From contig JAPSIT010000039.1 in NCBI GenBank assembly GCA_031178585.1, positions 1-14,927 of the forward strand: a stretch of DNA of 14,927 nt, given 5' to 3'. A program made the position numbers and the translations under genes. Position 1 is the first letter of the stretch, and each line of letters starts with the position of its first letter. The notes under the pieces are model-generated. The model saw only the letters and a list, made by a program, of their open reading frames with translations. It was not told where the DNA came from and did not search any database. Below, piece by piece: positions 1-7,529 of this stretch. The stretch comes from Arthrobacter sp. (GTDB lineage: Bacteria > Actinomycetota > Actinomycetes > Actinomycetales > Micrococcaceae).

Positions 1-18
1 GGGGCCGAGGAGGAATGA
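1..18 (+). CDS. Possible C-terminal tail of an upstream gene (partial)
   Basis: The frame starting at base 1 is open and ends with TGA at 16-18, directly abutting the ATG of the next gene at 19. It would encode an acidic tail, Gly-Ala-Glu-Glu-Glu. The stop/start junction and the Shine-Dalgarno sequence lying inside this tail are typical of a tightly packed operon, so an upstream co-transcribed gene is plausible. Only six codons are visible, so neither the family nor the reality of the gene can be established. Confidence 0.3.
   Translation, partial: GAEEE
7..13 (+). promoter_or_regulatory. Ribosome binding site that decides the start of the 77-aa membrane protein
   Basis: GAGGAGG at 7-13 lies 5 nt before the ATG at 19 but only 1 nt before a competing ATG at 15 in another frame. 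The spacing supports the start at 19, whose frame also gives a credible membrane protein. Confidence 0.7.
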
Positions 19-252
19 ATGTCCAGCAAGATCGACGCGCAGGTTCAGACACCCCAGAACGAGAACAGCCTGGTCACCAGCGTTTTCCTGTTCGTAGTGA
101 TGATGGCCCTGTTCCTGGGAGCCATTTACTCGCTGACCTTCCTGACGCTGGACAACCCGTGGCCGATGGCTGTGTGCCTTGGCCTGTTCGCCCTCGCCTA
201 CTGGATCCCGCAGACCATCACGGGCCGCTCAGACTCCGCCGGCGAGCACTGA
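19..252 (+). CDS. Small two-helix membrane protein, function unknown
   Basis: A 77-residue protein that I do not recognise as a named family. It has a polar N-terminus (about residues 1-18, rich in Gln, Asn and Ser), then two hydrophobic segments at about residues 20-41 and 49-68 joined by a short loop containing a Leu-Asp-Asn-Pro-Trp-Pro stretch, and a short hydrophilic C-terminus. This predicts an inner-membrane hairpin with both ends on the same side. There is no signal-peptidase site and no catalytic motif. It may be the last gene of an operon entering from the left, since a possible upstream stop abuts its ATG, and a strong terminator follows 36 nt after its stop. It could be an accessory subunit of an upstream transporter, but the partner is outside the window. 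The reading frame is convincing; the role is open. Confidence 0.75.
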   Translation: MSSKIDAQVQTPQNENSLVTSVFLFVVMMALFLGAIYSLTFLTLDNPWPMAVCLGLFALAYWIPQTITGRSDSAGEH

Positions 253-288
253 GCCTGCCAGCCGACACCGAGCCGTTAACCGCTTAGA

Positions 289-329
289 GACCGCAGCCCC
301 CGGAACGTTCCGGGGCTGCGGTCCTTTTT
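289..329 (+). terminator. Strong intrinsic terminator between convergent genes
   Basis: A 12-bp perfect stem (289-300 pairing with 312-323) is GC-rich and continues inward through the palindrome GGAACGTTCC after a single bulged C. It is followed by a five-T run at 325-329. The T-run is on the right, so it ends the rightward transcript of the small membrane protein. The leftward hydrolase gene also ends here, but on that strand the stem is followed only by a weak T-containing stretch, so termination from that side is less certain. Confidence 0.88.
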
Positions 330-339
330 AAGCCTCGTG

Positions 340-1164
340 TCAGGGCACGCCGGGCAGTGCGCCGGCGAGCCGCCCCAGGAGCGCAAGGACGGCAGGATAG
401 TGGGTGCCTGCCAGCGTCCAGGCCGCGAGGCTCATGCCCACCATGGCGTATGCGCTCACCGGGATGAGCACCAGCCACTCCCGCCGAGAGCCTGCCCGTC
501 CGAGAAGCGGAATGGACAGCGCTCCGTTCGGGCGCCAGATGTTTTTCAGCAAAGGAAGCCGCCGCAGCACCTTCGGCGGCTTGATGACCAGCGGCCACAG
601 CAGGGGCACGCCGCCTGTGGTGACGAGGTCACCGACAATGTGGACGACGACGCCGATCAGCATGGACACCGGCAGCCAGGTCCACTGATCGGGGGCGAAC
701 CACATCACAAGCCCTGCCATGGCCAGGGCAAAGATCCAGTTGCTGATGAAGCCTGACTTAGGAAACAGCTTGAGCGCCTTGGCAGCGATGTTGATCATGA
801 ACATGCACAGCAGCCCGGCGCCCACGGACAGCAGACCCCAGCTGGTCTGCAGCTGGATCTGGCCGGCCGTCGCGGCGAGCACGACGAAGAACGCCGCTCC
901 CAGGACCGAGTGCGTGCCCTGGCGGTGCCCTCCGCTGGCGTTCTCGATGCCCCGCGCAATGGCATTGGACAGCGGCGGCAGCGAGTGCGCGATGGTGCTG
1001 GAGCGGTGGTCCCAGTCGCACACCAGGGCGGTTCCCGCCGTCGCCATGCCGCCGATCAGCACGCCGGTGGCGTCCAGCGGATACCAGCCAAACGCATACG
1101 GCCCCGTCGAGACAACGGCCACCCACGCCGCGGCACCTGACGCGGCGTGGTGTCCTCCCATCAT
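340..1164 (-). CDS. Membrane-bound metal-dependent hydrolase, YdjM/DUF457-like
   Basis: A 274-residue polytopic membrane protein of the YdjM (DUF457) family, usually annotated as an inner-membrane metal-dependent hydrolase; its substrate is unknown. The conserved His/Asp clusters are visible in order: HHAASG at residues 5-10, DWDHRSS at 50-56, HRQGTHS at 80-86 and HIVGDLVTTGG at 175-185. They are interleaved with hydrophobic segments near 11-29, 33-49, 88-127, 141-180 and 228-252. The start is the ATG at 1164, with a second ATG directly after it. A TTG at 1194 would extend the protein by 10 residues and overlap mfd, but family members commonly begin close to the HHAASG motif. The chosen start lies 4 nt after the mfd stop with only a weak Shine-Dalgarno, suggesting translational coupling to mfd. 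The family call is fairly secure, the enzymatic activity is not. Confidence 0.82.
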   Translation of the reverse strand: MMGGHHAASGAAAWVAVVSTGPYAFGWYPLDATGVLIGGMATAGTALVCDWDHRSSTIAHSLPPLSNAIARGIENASGGHRQGTHSVLGAAFFVVLAATAGQIQLQTSWGLLSVGAGLLCMFMINIAAKALKLFPKSGFISNWIFALAMAGLVMWFAPDQWTWLPVSMLIGVVVHIVGDLVTTGGVPLLWPLVIKPPKVLRRLPLLKNIWRPNGALSIPLLGRAGSRREWLVLIPVSAYAMVGMSLAAWTLAGTHYPAVLALLGRLAGALPGVP

Positions 1165-1168
1165 CTGC

Positions 1169-4100
1169 TCAGCTGCCCATTGCCGGCGCGGCAAGCGGGG
1201 CGTCGGAGAAAATGTTCCGGATCACTCCGTTGGCCCATTCCAGGATCTCGGCGTCTTGGAGGTCCCGCCCGCCGATCCTGGCTGTCTTCGGTTTCGGGAT
1301 AAGCACGGCGTCGAGGGCAGGCTTGGACTGGGCGCCCGGGTACATGCGGTTCAGCCGCATGGTCTTGGACTCGGGGAGCTGCGCGGGAGAGAACCTGATG
1401 AAGTTTCCCTGCAGGGCAACGTCGGACAGGCCGGCTTCACGCGCACCCACCCGGAACCTCGCAACCGCTACGAGGTTTTGCGCCGGCAGCGGCGGCTCAC
1501 CGTAGCGGTCCACGAGTTCGGCGAGCACCTCGTCGATCGCCTCGTTCGTGAGCGCAGCGGCCAGCTTGCGGTAGGCCTCCAGCCGGAGCCGTTCACCCGG
1601 AACGTAGTCGTGCGGCAGGTGGGCATTGACCGGCAGCTCGATCTTCATTTCTGCGGCCTTTTCCTCGGCCTCGCCGCGGTAGTCCGCCACGGCTTCGCCC
1701 ACCAGCCGGATGTAGAGATCGAAGCCGACACCCTGGATGTGGCCGGACTGTTCGCCGCCGAGCAGGTTGCCCGCCCCGCGGATTTCCAGGTCCTTCATGG
1801 CCAGCTGCATGCCCGCGCCGAGCTCGTTGTGGGTGGCGACAGCCTTGAGCCGCTCCAGGGCAACTTCACCCAGCGGCTTCTCGGAGGGATACAGGAAGTA
1901 GGCGTATGCCCGCTCGCGTCCGCGTCCCACCCGGCCGCGGAGCTGGTGCAGCTGCGACAGGCCGTACTTGTCCGCGCCGTCCACGATCAAGGTGTTGGCG
2001 TTGGAGATGTCCAGGCCTGTCTCGATGATGGTGGTGCATACCAGCACGTCGAAGCGCCGCTCCCAGAAGTCCACGATAATCTGCTCCAGCCGGCTCTCGG
2101 ACATCTTGCCGTGGGCCACCTCCACCCGCGCTTCCGGGACGAGTTCGCGGATCTTGGCCGCCGTACGCTCGATGGTGGAGACGCGGTTGTGCACCAGGAA
2201 GACCTGGCCCTCACGCATCAGTTCGCGGCGGATCGCCGCCGAGGTCTGCTTGTCCGTGTACGGCCCCACGTATGTCAGCACCGGATGGCGCTCCTCCGGG
2301 GGTGTGGCCAGGGTGGAGGTTTCGCGGATCCCGGTCAGGGACATTTCCAGCGTACGGGGAATCGGGGTGGCGCTCATGGCGAGGACGTCCACGTTGGTGC
2401 GCATCTTCTTGAGCGCCTCCTTGTGTTCCACGCCGAAGCGCTGCTCCTCGTCCACAATGACGAGTCCCAGGTCCTTGAAGCCAAAGTCCTTCGAGAGGAG
2501 CCGGTGGGTGCCGATGACGACGTCCACGGTCCCGTTCTTCACGCCCTCCGCTGTTTCCTTGGCCTCCTTCGAGCTTTGGAAGCGGGACAGCGGCTTCACG
2601 CTGAGCGGGAAACCGGAGAACCGCTCGGTGAACGTCTCGTAGTGCTGCTGCGCCAGCAGGGTGGTGGGCACGAGGACGGCCACCTGCTTGCCGTCCTGCA
2701 CAGCCTTGAACGCGGCACGGACGGCGATTTCTGTCTTGCCGTAGCCGACATCGCCGGACACCAGCCGGTCCATGGGGATTTCCCGCTCCATGTCCGCCTT
2801 GACCTCATTGATGGTGGTCAGCTGGTCCGGGGTCTCCACGTACGGGAAGGCTTCTTCCAGTTCGCGCTGCCACGGGCTGTCCGGGCCGAAGGCGTGCCCG
2901 CGGGAGGCCATCCGCGCGGAGTACAGCCGGATGAGCTCGCCGGCGATCTCCTTGACGGCCTTGCGGGCCTTGGATTTGGTGCTGGCCCAGTCGGCGCCGC
3001 CCATCTTGCTGAGGACCGGCGCATCACCGCCCACGTAGCGCGTGACTTGGTCCAGCTGGTCGGTGGGAACGAACAGCCTGTCACCGGGCGCCCCGCGCTT
3101 GGACGGTGCGTACTCCAGCACCAGGTATTCGCGGACGCCGTCCCCTCCCCCGGCGACCTTGCGCTGAATCAGTTCCACGAACCTGCCGATGCCGTGCTGT
3201 TCGTGCACCACGTGGTCCCCGGCCAGCAGCTGCAGCGGATCTACCGCGTTCCGCCGCTTGGACGGCATGCGGCGCATGTCCTTCGTGGAGGCCGCCGACG
3301 TCCGTCCGAGCAGATCGGCTTCCGTGAGCAGGCCAAGCTTCAGGCCGTCCAGGACAAAACCGCGTCCGACGGCGGCAGTGGTCACCTCGATGATGCCCGG
3401 TTGGGGGTCGTGGTCCAGGGACTCCACGCGTGCGCAGGGGATGTCAGCCTCGTGGAACAGCTCGGCCAGGCGCTGTGCCGGCCCCGGGCCTTCCGTGGCC
3501 ACCACGATCCGCCACTGGTCCCGCACATGGGAGCCGATAAAATCCATCATCTCCGCGACGTCGCCTTGGTAGCCGCGCGGCTCTCGGGCATGCAGGTTGA
3601 GCACGTCGATGTCCGTCAGCTCTTCGTCCGTGGCCAGTGAGGTGATGGACCACCAGGACACGCCATGCTGGAGGGCCGCGGAGCGGGTTTCGGTCAGGGA
3701 CCGGAAACTGGCCGAATGCAGGGCCGCCGAGGCCTGGGCACCCAAAACTGTGTCCAGCGCCAGAGGCGCGGTGCCGCCGTCCGAGGCCGTGGACCACGCC
3801 GCTTCCAGGAACTCCTCGTTGGTGGCGGCGAGGTCGTGGGCGCGGGTGCGGACCTTTTCCGGTTCGATCACCACGGAGATGGATCCCGCAGGCAGCTGCT
3901 CCATGAGGGGCACCATGGCGTCAACGAGCACCGGCGCGAGGGACTCCATGCCTTCCACGGCAATGCCACCGGCAATCTTCTCCAGCATGTCCGCCGCTGC
4001 CGGAAGCTGCGACTTAAGGGTTGCTGCCCGGGACATCACCGACGGCGTGATGAGCACTTCACGGCACGGCGGCGCATGAAGCTCCGTGGGGTGGTGGAGA

Positions 4101-4819
4101 CCGGGTGAGGACAGCGAGCGCTGGTCGGCGACGGCGAACCAGCGCATCTGGTCCACCTCGTCGCCGAAGAACTCCACACGGATGGGGTGGTCTTCGGTGG
4201 GCGGGAAGACGTCCAGGATGCCGCCGCGGACGGCGAACTCGCCTCGGTGCGTCACCATGTCCACCCGGGCGTAGGCAGCGTCGGCGAGGCTTCGGATGAC
4301 ATCGTTGAAGGGCGCATCCTGGCCCACCTTCAAAGTGACCGGTACAAGCTCGCCCAGGCCGGCCACGATCGGCTGGACCACGGCGCGCACCGGTGCCACC
4401 ACCACCCGCAGGGGTCCCGCCGTCGCGGTCTCCGGGTGCGCCAGACGGCGCAGCACCGAGAGCCGCCGCCCCACGGTGTCGGAGCGCGGCGACAGCCGCT
4501 CGTGCGGCAAGGTCTCCCAGCTCGGGAACTCCGCCACGGCGTCGGCGGGCAGGTAGGCGCGCAGAGCGGCGGCGAGATCCTCGGCCTCGCGGCCGGTGGC
4601 CGTCACCGCAAGCACAATGCCCGTACCGCCGTCGGCGTTCTCCAGCCCTTCCGCCATCTCGGCCAGCAGCACCGCGCGCAGGCCAGCGGGGGCGCTGATC
4701 TGGTAGTCCTCGCTGCGGATGCCGAAGCTGCGGGAGGCCTCCGCCTGCACGCGGGCAAAAGTCTTGTCTGCGGCAAGGGCGCGTCGCAGGCCGCTAAGGG
4801 ACGGGCCGGTGGGGCTCAT
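1169..4819 (-). CDS. mfd: Transcription-repair coupling factor (Mfd)
   Basis: Mfd is a cytoplasmic DNA translocase that recognises stalled RNA polymerase, pushes it off the template and recruits UvrA for nucleotide excision repair. The 1216-residue product has the full layout. The N-terminal UvrB-homology part contains FPSWETLPHERLSP (98-111) and GEFAVRGGILDVFPP (193-207) and lacks a Walker A, as is usual. The CarD-like RNA-polymerase-interaction domain is at about 525-595. The translocase has Walker A GDVGYGKT ending at residue 696, DEEQ at 790-793, the SATPIPRTL motif, and the motif VI region RGRVGRG near 960-967, followed by the TRG-type region with GAGNLLGGEQSGH and the C-terminal TRCF domain. 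The ATG at 4819 is preferred over an upstream GTG at 4843 because AGGAG lies 8 nt before it. It is divergent from the SDR gene and is followed within 4 nt by the hydrolase gene. No key residue is missing. Confidence 0.97.
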   Translation of the reverse strand: MSPTGPSLSGLRRALAADKTFARVQAEASRSFGIRSEDYQISAPAGLRAVLLAEMAEGLENADGGTGIVLAVTATGREAEDLAAALRAYLPADAVAEFPSWETLPHERLSPRSDTVGRRLSVLRRLAHPETATAGPLRVVVAPVRAVVQPIVAGLGELVPVTLKVGQDAPFNDVIRSLADAAYARVDMVTHRGEFAVRGGILDVFPPTEDHPIRVEFFGDEVDQMRWFAVADQRSLSSPGLHHPTELHAPPCREVLITPSVMSRAATLKSQLPAAADMLEKIAGGIAVEGMESLAPVLVDAMVPLMEQLPAGSISVVIEPEKVRTRAHDLAATNEEFLEAAWSTASDGGTAPLALDTVLGAQASAALHSASFRSLTETRSAALQHGVSWWSITSLATDEELTDIDVLNLHAREPRGYQGDVAEMMDFIGSHVRDQWRIVVATEGPGPAQRLAELFHEADIPCARVESLDHDPQPGIIEVTTAAVGRGFVLDGLKLGLLTEADLLGRTSAASTKDMRRMPSKRRNAVDPLQLLAGDHVVHEQHGIGRFVELIQRKVAGGGDGVREYLVLEYAPSKRGAPGDRLFVPTDQLDQVTRYVGGDAPVLSKMGGADWASTKSKARKAVKEIAGELIRLYSARMASRGHAFGPDSPWQRELEEAFPYVETPDQLTTINEVKADMEREIPMDRLVSGDVGYGKTEIAVRAAFKAVQDGKQVAVLVPTTLLAQQHYETFTERFSGFPLSVKPLSRFQSSKEAKETAEGVKNGTVDVVIGTHRLLSKDFGFKDLGLVIVDEEQRFGVEHKEALKKMRTNVDVLAMSATPIPRTLEMSLTGIRETSTLATPPEERHPVLTYVGPYTDKQTSAAIRRELMREGQVFLVHNRVSTIERTAAKIRELVPEARVEVAHGKMSESRLEQIIVDFWERRFDVLVCTTIIETGLDISNANTLIVDGADKYGLSQLHQLRGRVGRGRERAYAYFLYPSEKPLGEVALERLKAVATHNELGAGMQLAMKDLEIRGAGNLLGGEQSGHIQGVGFDLYIRLVGEAVADYRGEAEEKAAEMKIELPVNAHLPHDYVPGERLRLEAYRKLAAALTNEAIDEVLAELVDRYGEPPLPAQNLVAVARFRVGAREAGLSDVALQGNFIRFSPAQLPESKTMRLNRMYPGAQSKPALDAVLIPKPKTARIGGRDLQDAEILEWANGVIRNIFSDAPLAAPAMGS

Positions 4820-4825
4820 GGCTGG

Positions 4826-4832
4826 ATCTCCT
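4826..4832 (-). promoter_or_regulatory. Ribosome binding site of mfd
   Basis: On the minus strand AGGAGAT (4832 to 4826) lies just upstream of the ATG at 4819, with 8 nt between AGGAG and the start codon. It argues against the longer GTG start at 4843, which would place this site inside the coding region. Confidence 0.65.
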
Positions 4833-4884
4833 GGAGGATTCACGTCGAACTGGAGTATTCACGGGGAACACAGGCAACACGAAA

Positions 4885-4910
4885 ACCCGGAATTCGCGAG
4901 AATGCCGGGT
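4885..4910. repeat. Near-perfect inverted repeat between mfd and the SDR gene
   Basis: ACCCGG at 4885-4890 pairs with CCGGGT at 4905-4910, and ATTC at 4892-4895 pairs with GAAT at 4900-4903. One A/G mismatch separates the two helices and a GCGA tetraloop closes the hairpin when read rightward. It lies 66 bp upstream of the mfd ATG and about 140 bp upstream of the SDR gene. It has no T-run, so it is not a terminator. It could be a protein-binding palindrome or a hairpin in the mfd leader. Confidence 0.5.
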
Positions 4911-5050
4911 GCTCCCAGCCTACCCCTGCCCGGGGCCCGGCTGCATGCCCGCATCCGGCTGCCAGCACGCCCCGGCTGCGCGCGGCCATTGCTACGCTTG
5001 CTTACCAGGTGATGTTGGGCCCAGCATAGCCGCCATCCTAGGAGACTCCC

Positions 5051-6679
5051 GTGAGCGACCAGACCGGAAACAGCAGCAGCACGCACGCCCGCTGGGCAAA
5101 AAACAGGGCAGAAAACAGCGAACCCGGCAAGAGCGGGCGGACGGTGCTTGTCACCGGCGCCACGGGCTATATCGGCGGCCGGCTGGTTCCCCGCCTGCTT
5201 GCTGCAGGGCACCGGGTCAAGGTGCTGGTGCGCTCCCCCGAGAAGATCGCCGGCGTGCCGTGGTTCGACGACGTGGAGCTGGTGCGTTCCAGCCTCGACG
5301 ACGCCGCCGCGCTCGAGGAAGCCCTGAAAGGGGTGGACGTCCTCTACTACCTGGTGCATTCGATGGCGGCGGGGTCCGGCTTCGAAGCCAAGGAGAAGGC
5401 CATGGCGGAACTTGTCGCCAATTCCGCTGCGGTCGCCGGTGTGCAGCGGATCGTGTACCTGGGCGGCCTGCACCCCCGCAACACCAGGCTGTCCACGCAC
5501 ATGCGCTCACGGGAGGCCGTGGGCGAGGTCTTCCTGTCCGGCCCGGTGGACGCCATCGTGTTCCAGGCCGGTGTGGTGATCGGATCCGGTTCAGCATCCT
5601 TCGAAATGATCCGGCACCTCTCGGAAACGCTCCCGGTCATGCCGGCCCCCAGCTGGGTACGGAACCGGATCGAGGCGATCGCCGTGCGGGATGTGCTGCA
5701 TTACCTCGTCGGCGCGGCAGCCCTGGCCGAGCCCCTCAACCGGAGCTTCGACATCGGCTCCCGGGACGTCCTGAGCTATGCCGGCATGATGAAGGAGTAC
5801 GCAGCCGAAGCGGGGCTGCCCCCGCGGCTTGTCCTGGCGCTCCCCATCCCCGCCCCCAGGCTCGCCGGGCTTTGGGTGGCGCTCGTGACCCCGATACCGC
5901 TGTCAATGTCCGTGCCCTTAGTGCAGTCCCTGCAGCACGACGCCGTCTCCGCCGAACGCGATATCGACACCTACATCAAAATGCCCGACGGCGGACTGAC
6001 CGGCTACCGCAAGGCCGTCGCCCTTGCGCTCGGCAAGGAACGGGATGCGCAGGTGGAGACGACGTGGGCGAACGCCGGCGCAGACGCCGACCCGCTGCCG
6101 AGCGACCCCGAGTGGGCCGGGCACAAAGTGTATGTGGACGAACGGACGTTCTCCAGCGACGCCGGCCCTGGCGACGTATGGACTGTCATCGAGGGCATCG
6201 GCGGGCGCAACGGCTGGTACTCGCTACCGCTTGCGTGGAGCGTGCGCGGCTGGTTGGACAAGCTCTCCGGCGGGGCAGGCCTGCTCCGGGGCCGCAGGCA
6301 TCCCCACCGCCTCGTCACCGGTGAGGTCGTGGACTGGTGGCGGGTGGAACGGATCGACCGCGGCCGGCTGCTCCGGCTGCGGGCAGAGATGCGCGCTCCG
6401 GGCCGCGCCTGGCTGGAGCTGTCCGTGGAGCCCGACGGGACCGGGAGCCGCTACCGCCAGCGGGCCATTTTCTTCCCCAAGGGCCTCAGCGGGCGCCTCT
6501 ACTGGCTGGCCGTTTTGCCGTTCCACAGCCTCATATTTCCGGCGATGTCGCGCAACATCACCGCAGCCGCCAGGAAAATGGCCGCTGCTGAAGTGTCAGG
6601 CCAGGAGCCGGGCGGCGAGTCAGGGACGGCGTCTGCCGCAAAAGAGCCCAATGCCAAGGAGACCCAAGCAACCCCGTAG
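5051..6679 (+). CDS. Atypical SDR (NmrA-like) oxidoreductase fused to DUF2867
   Basis: A 542-residue two-domain protein. After a polar N-terminal tail of about 29 residues comes a Rossmann fold with the nucleotide-binding motif GATGYIGG (residues 36-43), followed by elements typical of atypical SDRs (LYYLVHSM at 98-105, RIVYLGGL at 133-140). The classical YxxxK catalytic pair is not evident. The C-terminal DUF2867 domain (about 358-505) carries characteristic stretches: VWTVIEGIGGRNGWY, the Trp-Trp pair at 429-430, and YRQRAIFFPKGLSGRLYW. The tail after 510 is low-complexity and acidic. The family is widespread in actinobacteria, and its substrate is unknown to me. The GTG start at 5051 is preceded by AGGAG at 5040-5044. 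It is the first of three rightward genes; the 46 nt to the next gene hold a possible second promoter. Cytosolic NAD(P) binding is a family inference. Confidence 0.9.
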   Translation: MSDQTGNSSSTHARWAKNRAENSEPGKSGRTVLVTGATGYIGGRLVPRLLAAGHRVKVLVRSPEKIAGVPWFDDVELVRSSLDDAAALEEALKGVDVLYYLVHSMAAGSGFEAKEKAMAELVANSAAVAGVQRIVYLGGLHPRNTRLSTHMRSREAVGEVFLSGPVDAIVFQAGVVIGSGSASFEMIRHLSETLPVMPAPSWVRNRIEAIAVRDVLHYLVGAAALAEPLNRSFDIGSRDVLSYAGMMKEYAAEAGLPPRLVLALPIPAPRLAGLWVALVTPIPLSMSVPLVQSLQHDAVSAERDIDTYIKMPDGGLTGYRKAVALALGKERDAQVETTWANAGADADPLPSDPEWAGHKVYVDERTFSSDAGPGDVWTVIEGIGGRNGWYSLPLAWSVRGWLDKLSGGAGLLRGRRHPHRLVTGEVVDWWRVERIDRGRLLRLRAEMRAPGRAWLELSVEPDGTGSRYRQRAIFFPKGLSGRLYWLAVLPFHSLIFPAMSRNITAAARKMAAAEVSGQEPGGESGTASAAKEPNAKETQATP

Positions 6680-6682
6680 GAT
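6677..6682 (+). promoter_or_regulatory. Possible -10 element upstream of the DUF2505 gene
   Basis: TAGGAT fits the actinobacterial TANNNT -10 consensus and overlaps the stop codon of the SDR gene, about 44 bp upstream of the DUF2505 ATG. No good -35 hexamer is visible 16-18 bp upstream, so this is a weak candidate; read-through from the SDR gene is equally possible. Confidence 0.25.
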
Positions 6683-6725
6683 GTGTGGAGCAAAAAGCGT
6701 TCTGACCCCACCCAATGGAGGATCC

Positions 6726-7223
6726 ATGGCACTGAGTGCATCCACTACCCTTCCCCACGGCGTCGACAGCGTCACCGCCGTTTTCACGAACGAGGACTTC
6801 CAGCGTCACACCAGCGAACACGTGGGCGGCAAGCTCGAGTCCTTCACGGTGGACGGTGACCTTGCCGGAGCTTTCAGCACCACCTCCGTGCGCACCCTGC
6901 CCACCACCCGCCTCCCGGAGATCGCCCGCAAGTTCGTGGGCGACACCCTGAAGGTGACGCAGGTGGAGACGTGGGACGCCCCGGCGGCTGACGGCTCCCG
7001 GCAGAGCAACATTTCCCTCAAGATTGCCGGCGCTCCGATCGACGTCTCTGCTGTCCAGCGGCTCGTCGCGGACGGCGGCAGCACCCGCGTTGAGCTCGAG
7101 GGCAACGTCACGTCCTCCGTGCCGTTCCTCGGCGGCAAGATCGCCGAGGCGGCCGAACCTATGGTCGGCAAGGCGCTGAACATCCAGTCCCAGCAGGCCC
7201 AGGCCTGGCTCGAAAGCCACTAG
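6726..7223 (+). CDS. DUF2505 family protein
   Basis: A 165-residue soluble protein matching the actinobacterial DUF2505 family, whose function is not known. It alternates beta-type stretches and helices and ends in a C-terminal helix (about 142-163: a GGKIAEAAEPMVGKAL stretch followed by a Gln-rich end), an arrangement reminiscent of SRPBCC/START-like lipid- or ligand-binding folds; that fold resemblance is my inference. The length is normal for the family. The start is the ATG at 6726, with GGAGG at 6717-6721 and a 4-nt spacer. An in-frame ATG at 6681 would add 15 residues but has no Shine-Dalgarno. It follows the SDR-DUF2867 gene by 46 nt and precedes the SCO4848-family gene by 3 nt, so the last two genes are almost certainly co-transcribed. 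There is no signal peptide and there are no membrane segments. Confidence 0.88.
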   Translation: MALSASTTLPHGVDSVTAVFTNEDFQRHTSEHVGGKLESFTVDGDLAGAFSTTSVRTLPTTRLPEIARKFVGDTLKVTQVETWDAPAADGSRQSNISLKIAGAPIDVSAVQRLVADGGSTRVELEGNVTSSVPFLGGKIAEAAEPMVGKALNIQSQQAQAWLESH

Positions 7224-7226
7224 GCG

Positions 7227-7448
7227 ATGGAAATCCCCGCTCTTCTGGCCTGGATTCTGATCATCGCGGGTGTCTGGTCGCTCGTAGTCTGGCCGCAGTT
7301 TCTGCGCCGCGTGATGAAGGACCCGAGGGCGCGGGACGCCGCCGGGAAGGCCACGAAATTCCTTACCGTCCACGTCGTGCTGGTGGCGGTGTCCATGGTT
7401 CTGGGCGCCGCCACGGCCGGCATCGGTATCGCAGGCCTGTTCGGCTAG
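7227..7448 (+). CDS. SCO4848 family membrane protein
   Basis: A 73-residue protein with two hydrophobic segments, about 5-26 and 46-71, linked by a basic, polar loop (RRVMKDPRARD, then a Gly/Lys-rich part). The first helix contains GVWSLVVW followed by a Phe, and a His-Val-Val-Leu-Val run opens the second; this pattern matches the small actinobacterial SCO4848 family, which has no known function. It begins 3 nt after the DUF2505 stop and has no clear Shine-Dalgarno, which suggests translational coupling to that gene. It is the last rightward gene before the convergent sufU. The membrane prediction is sound and the family call is from recalled motif similarity. Confidence 0.8.
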   Translation: MEIPALLAWILIIAGVWSLVVWPQFLRRVMKDPRARDAAGKATKFLTVHVVLVAVSMVLGAATAGIGIAGLFG

Positions 7449-7458
7449 CGGGCTGCTC

Positions 7459-7493
7459 CGGCTGGACAGCCAAACACTGGTTGTACAGCCGGG
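7459..7493. repeat. Inverted repeat between convergent genes, possible weak terminator
   Basis: CCGGCTG at 7459-7465 pairs perfectly with CAGCCGG at 7487-7493 across a 21-nt loop in the 81-bp gap between the SCO4848-family gene and sufU. There is no T-run on either side, so it is at best a weak or factor-assisted bidirectional terminator. Confidence 0.3.
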
Positions 7494-7529
7494 CCGCCTG
7501 CCCGGTAGCTGTTTCGTCTGGCTTTGCAG

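Larger units (their letters stand above)
4820..5050. other. Divergent intergenic region, mfd / SDR-DUF2867
   Basis: This 231-bp gap must hold the promoters for leftward mfd and the rightward SDR gene. Candidate -10 hexamers of the TANNNT type are TAGGCT on the minus strand (complement of 4917-4922) and TACGCT on the plus strand (4993-4998); neither has a convincing -35 box at the right distance, so I do not call them as promoters. An imperfect palindrome lies at 4885-4910. The SDR gene has AGGAG at 5040-5044, 6 nt before its GTG. I see no gene inside. Confidence 0.55.

Noticed and set aside
719..3640. A 973-codon open frame on the plus strand opposite mfd
   Set aside because: It lies entirely antisense to the convincing mfd and hydrolase genes. 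Long open antisense frames are expected from the third-position GC bias of such genes. The translation shows no coherent motifs and is rich in His, Val, Gly and Arg, as mirrored coding sequence usually is.
4187..5029. Plus-strand frame overlapping the mfd 5' end and the divergent intergenic region
   Set aside because: Mostly antisense to mfd, no plausible ribosome binding site, composition typical of a shadow frame.
4909..6324. 471-codon plus-strand frame overlapping the SDR gene
   Set aside because: Out of frame with the SDR-DUF2867 protein, which has clear family motifs; the alternative is Arg/Pro/Ala-rich with no recognisable domain.
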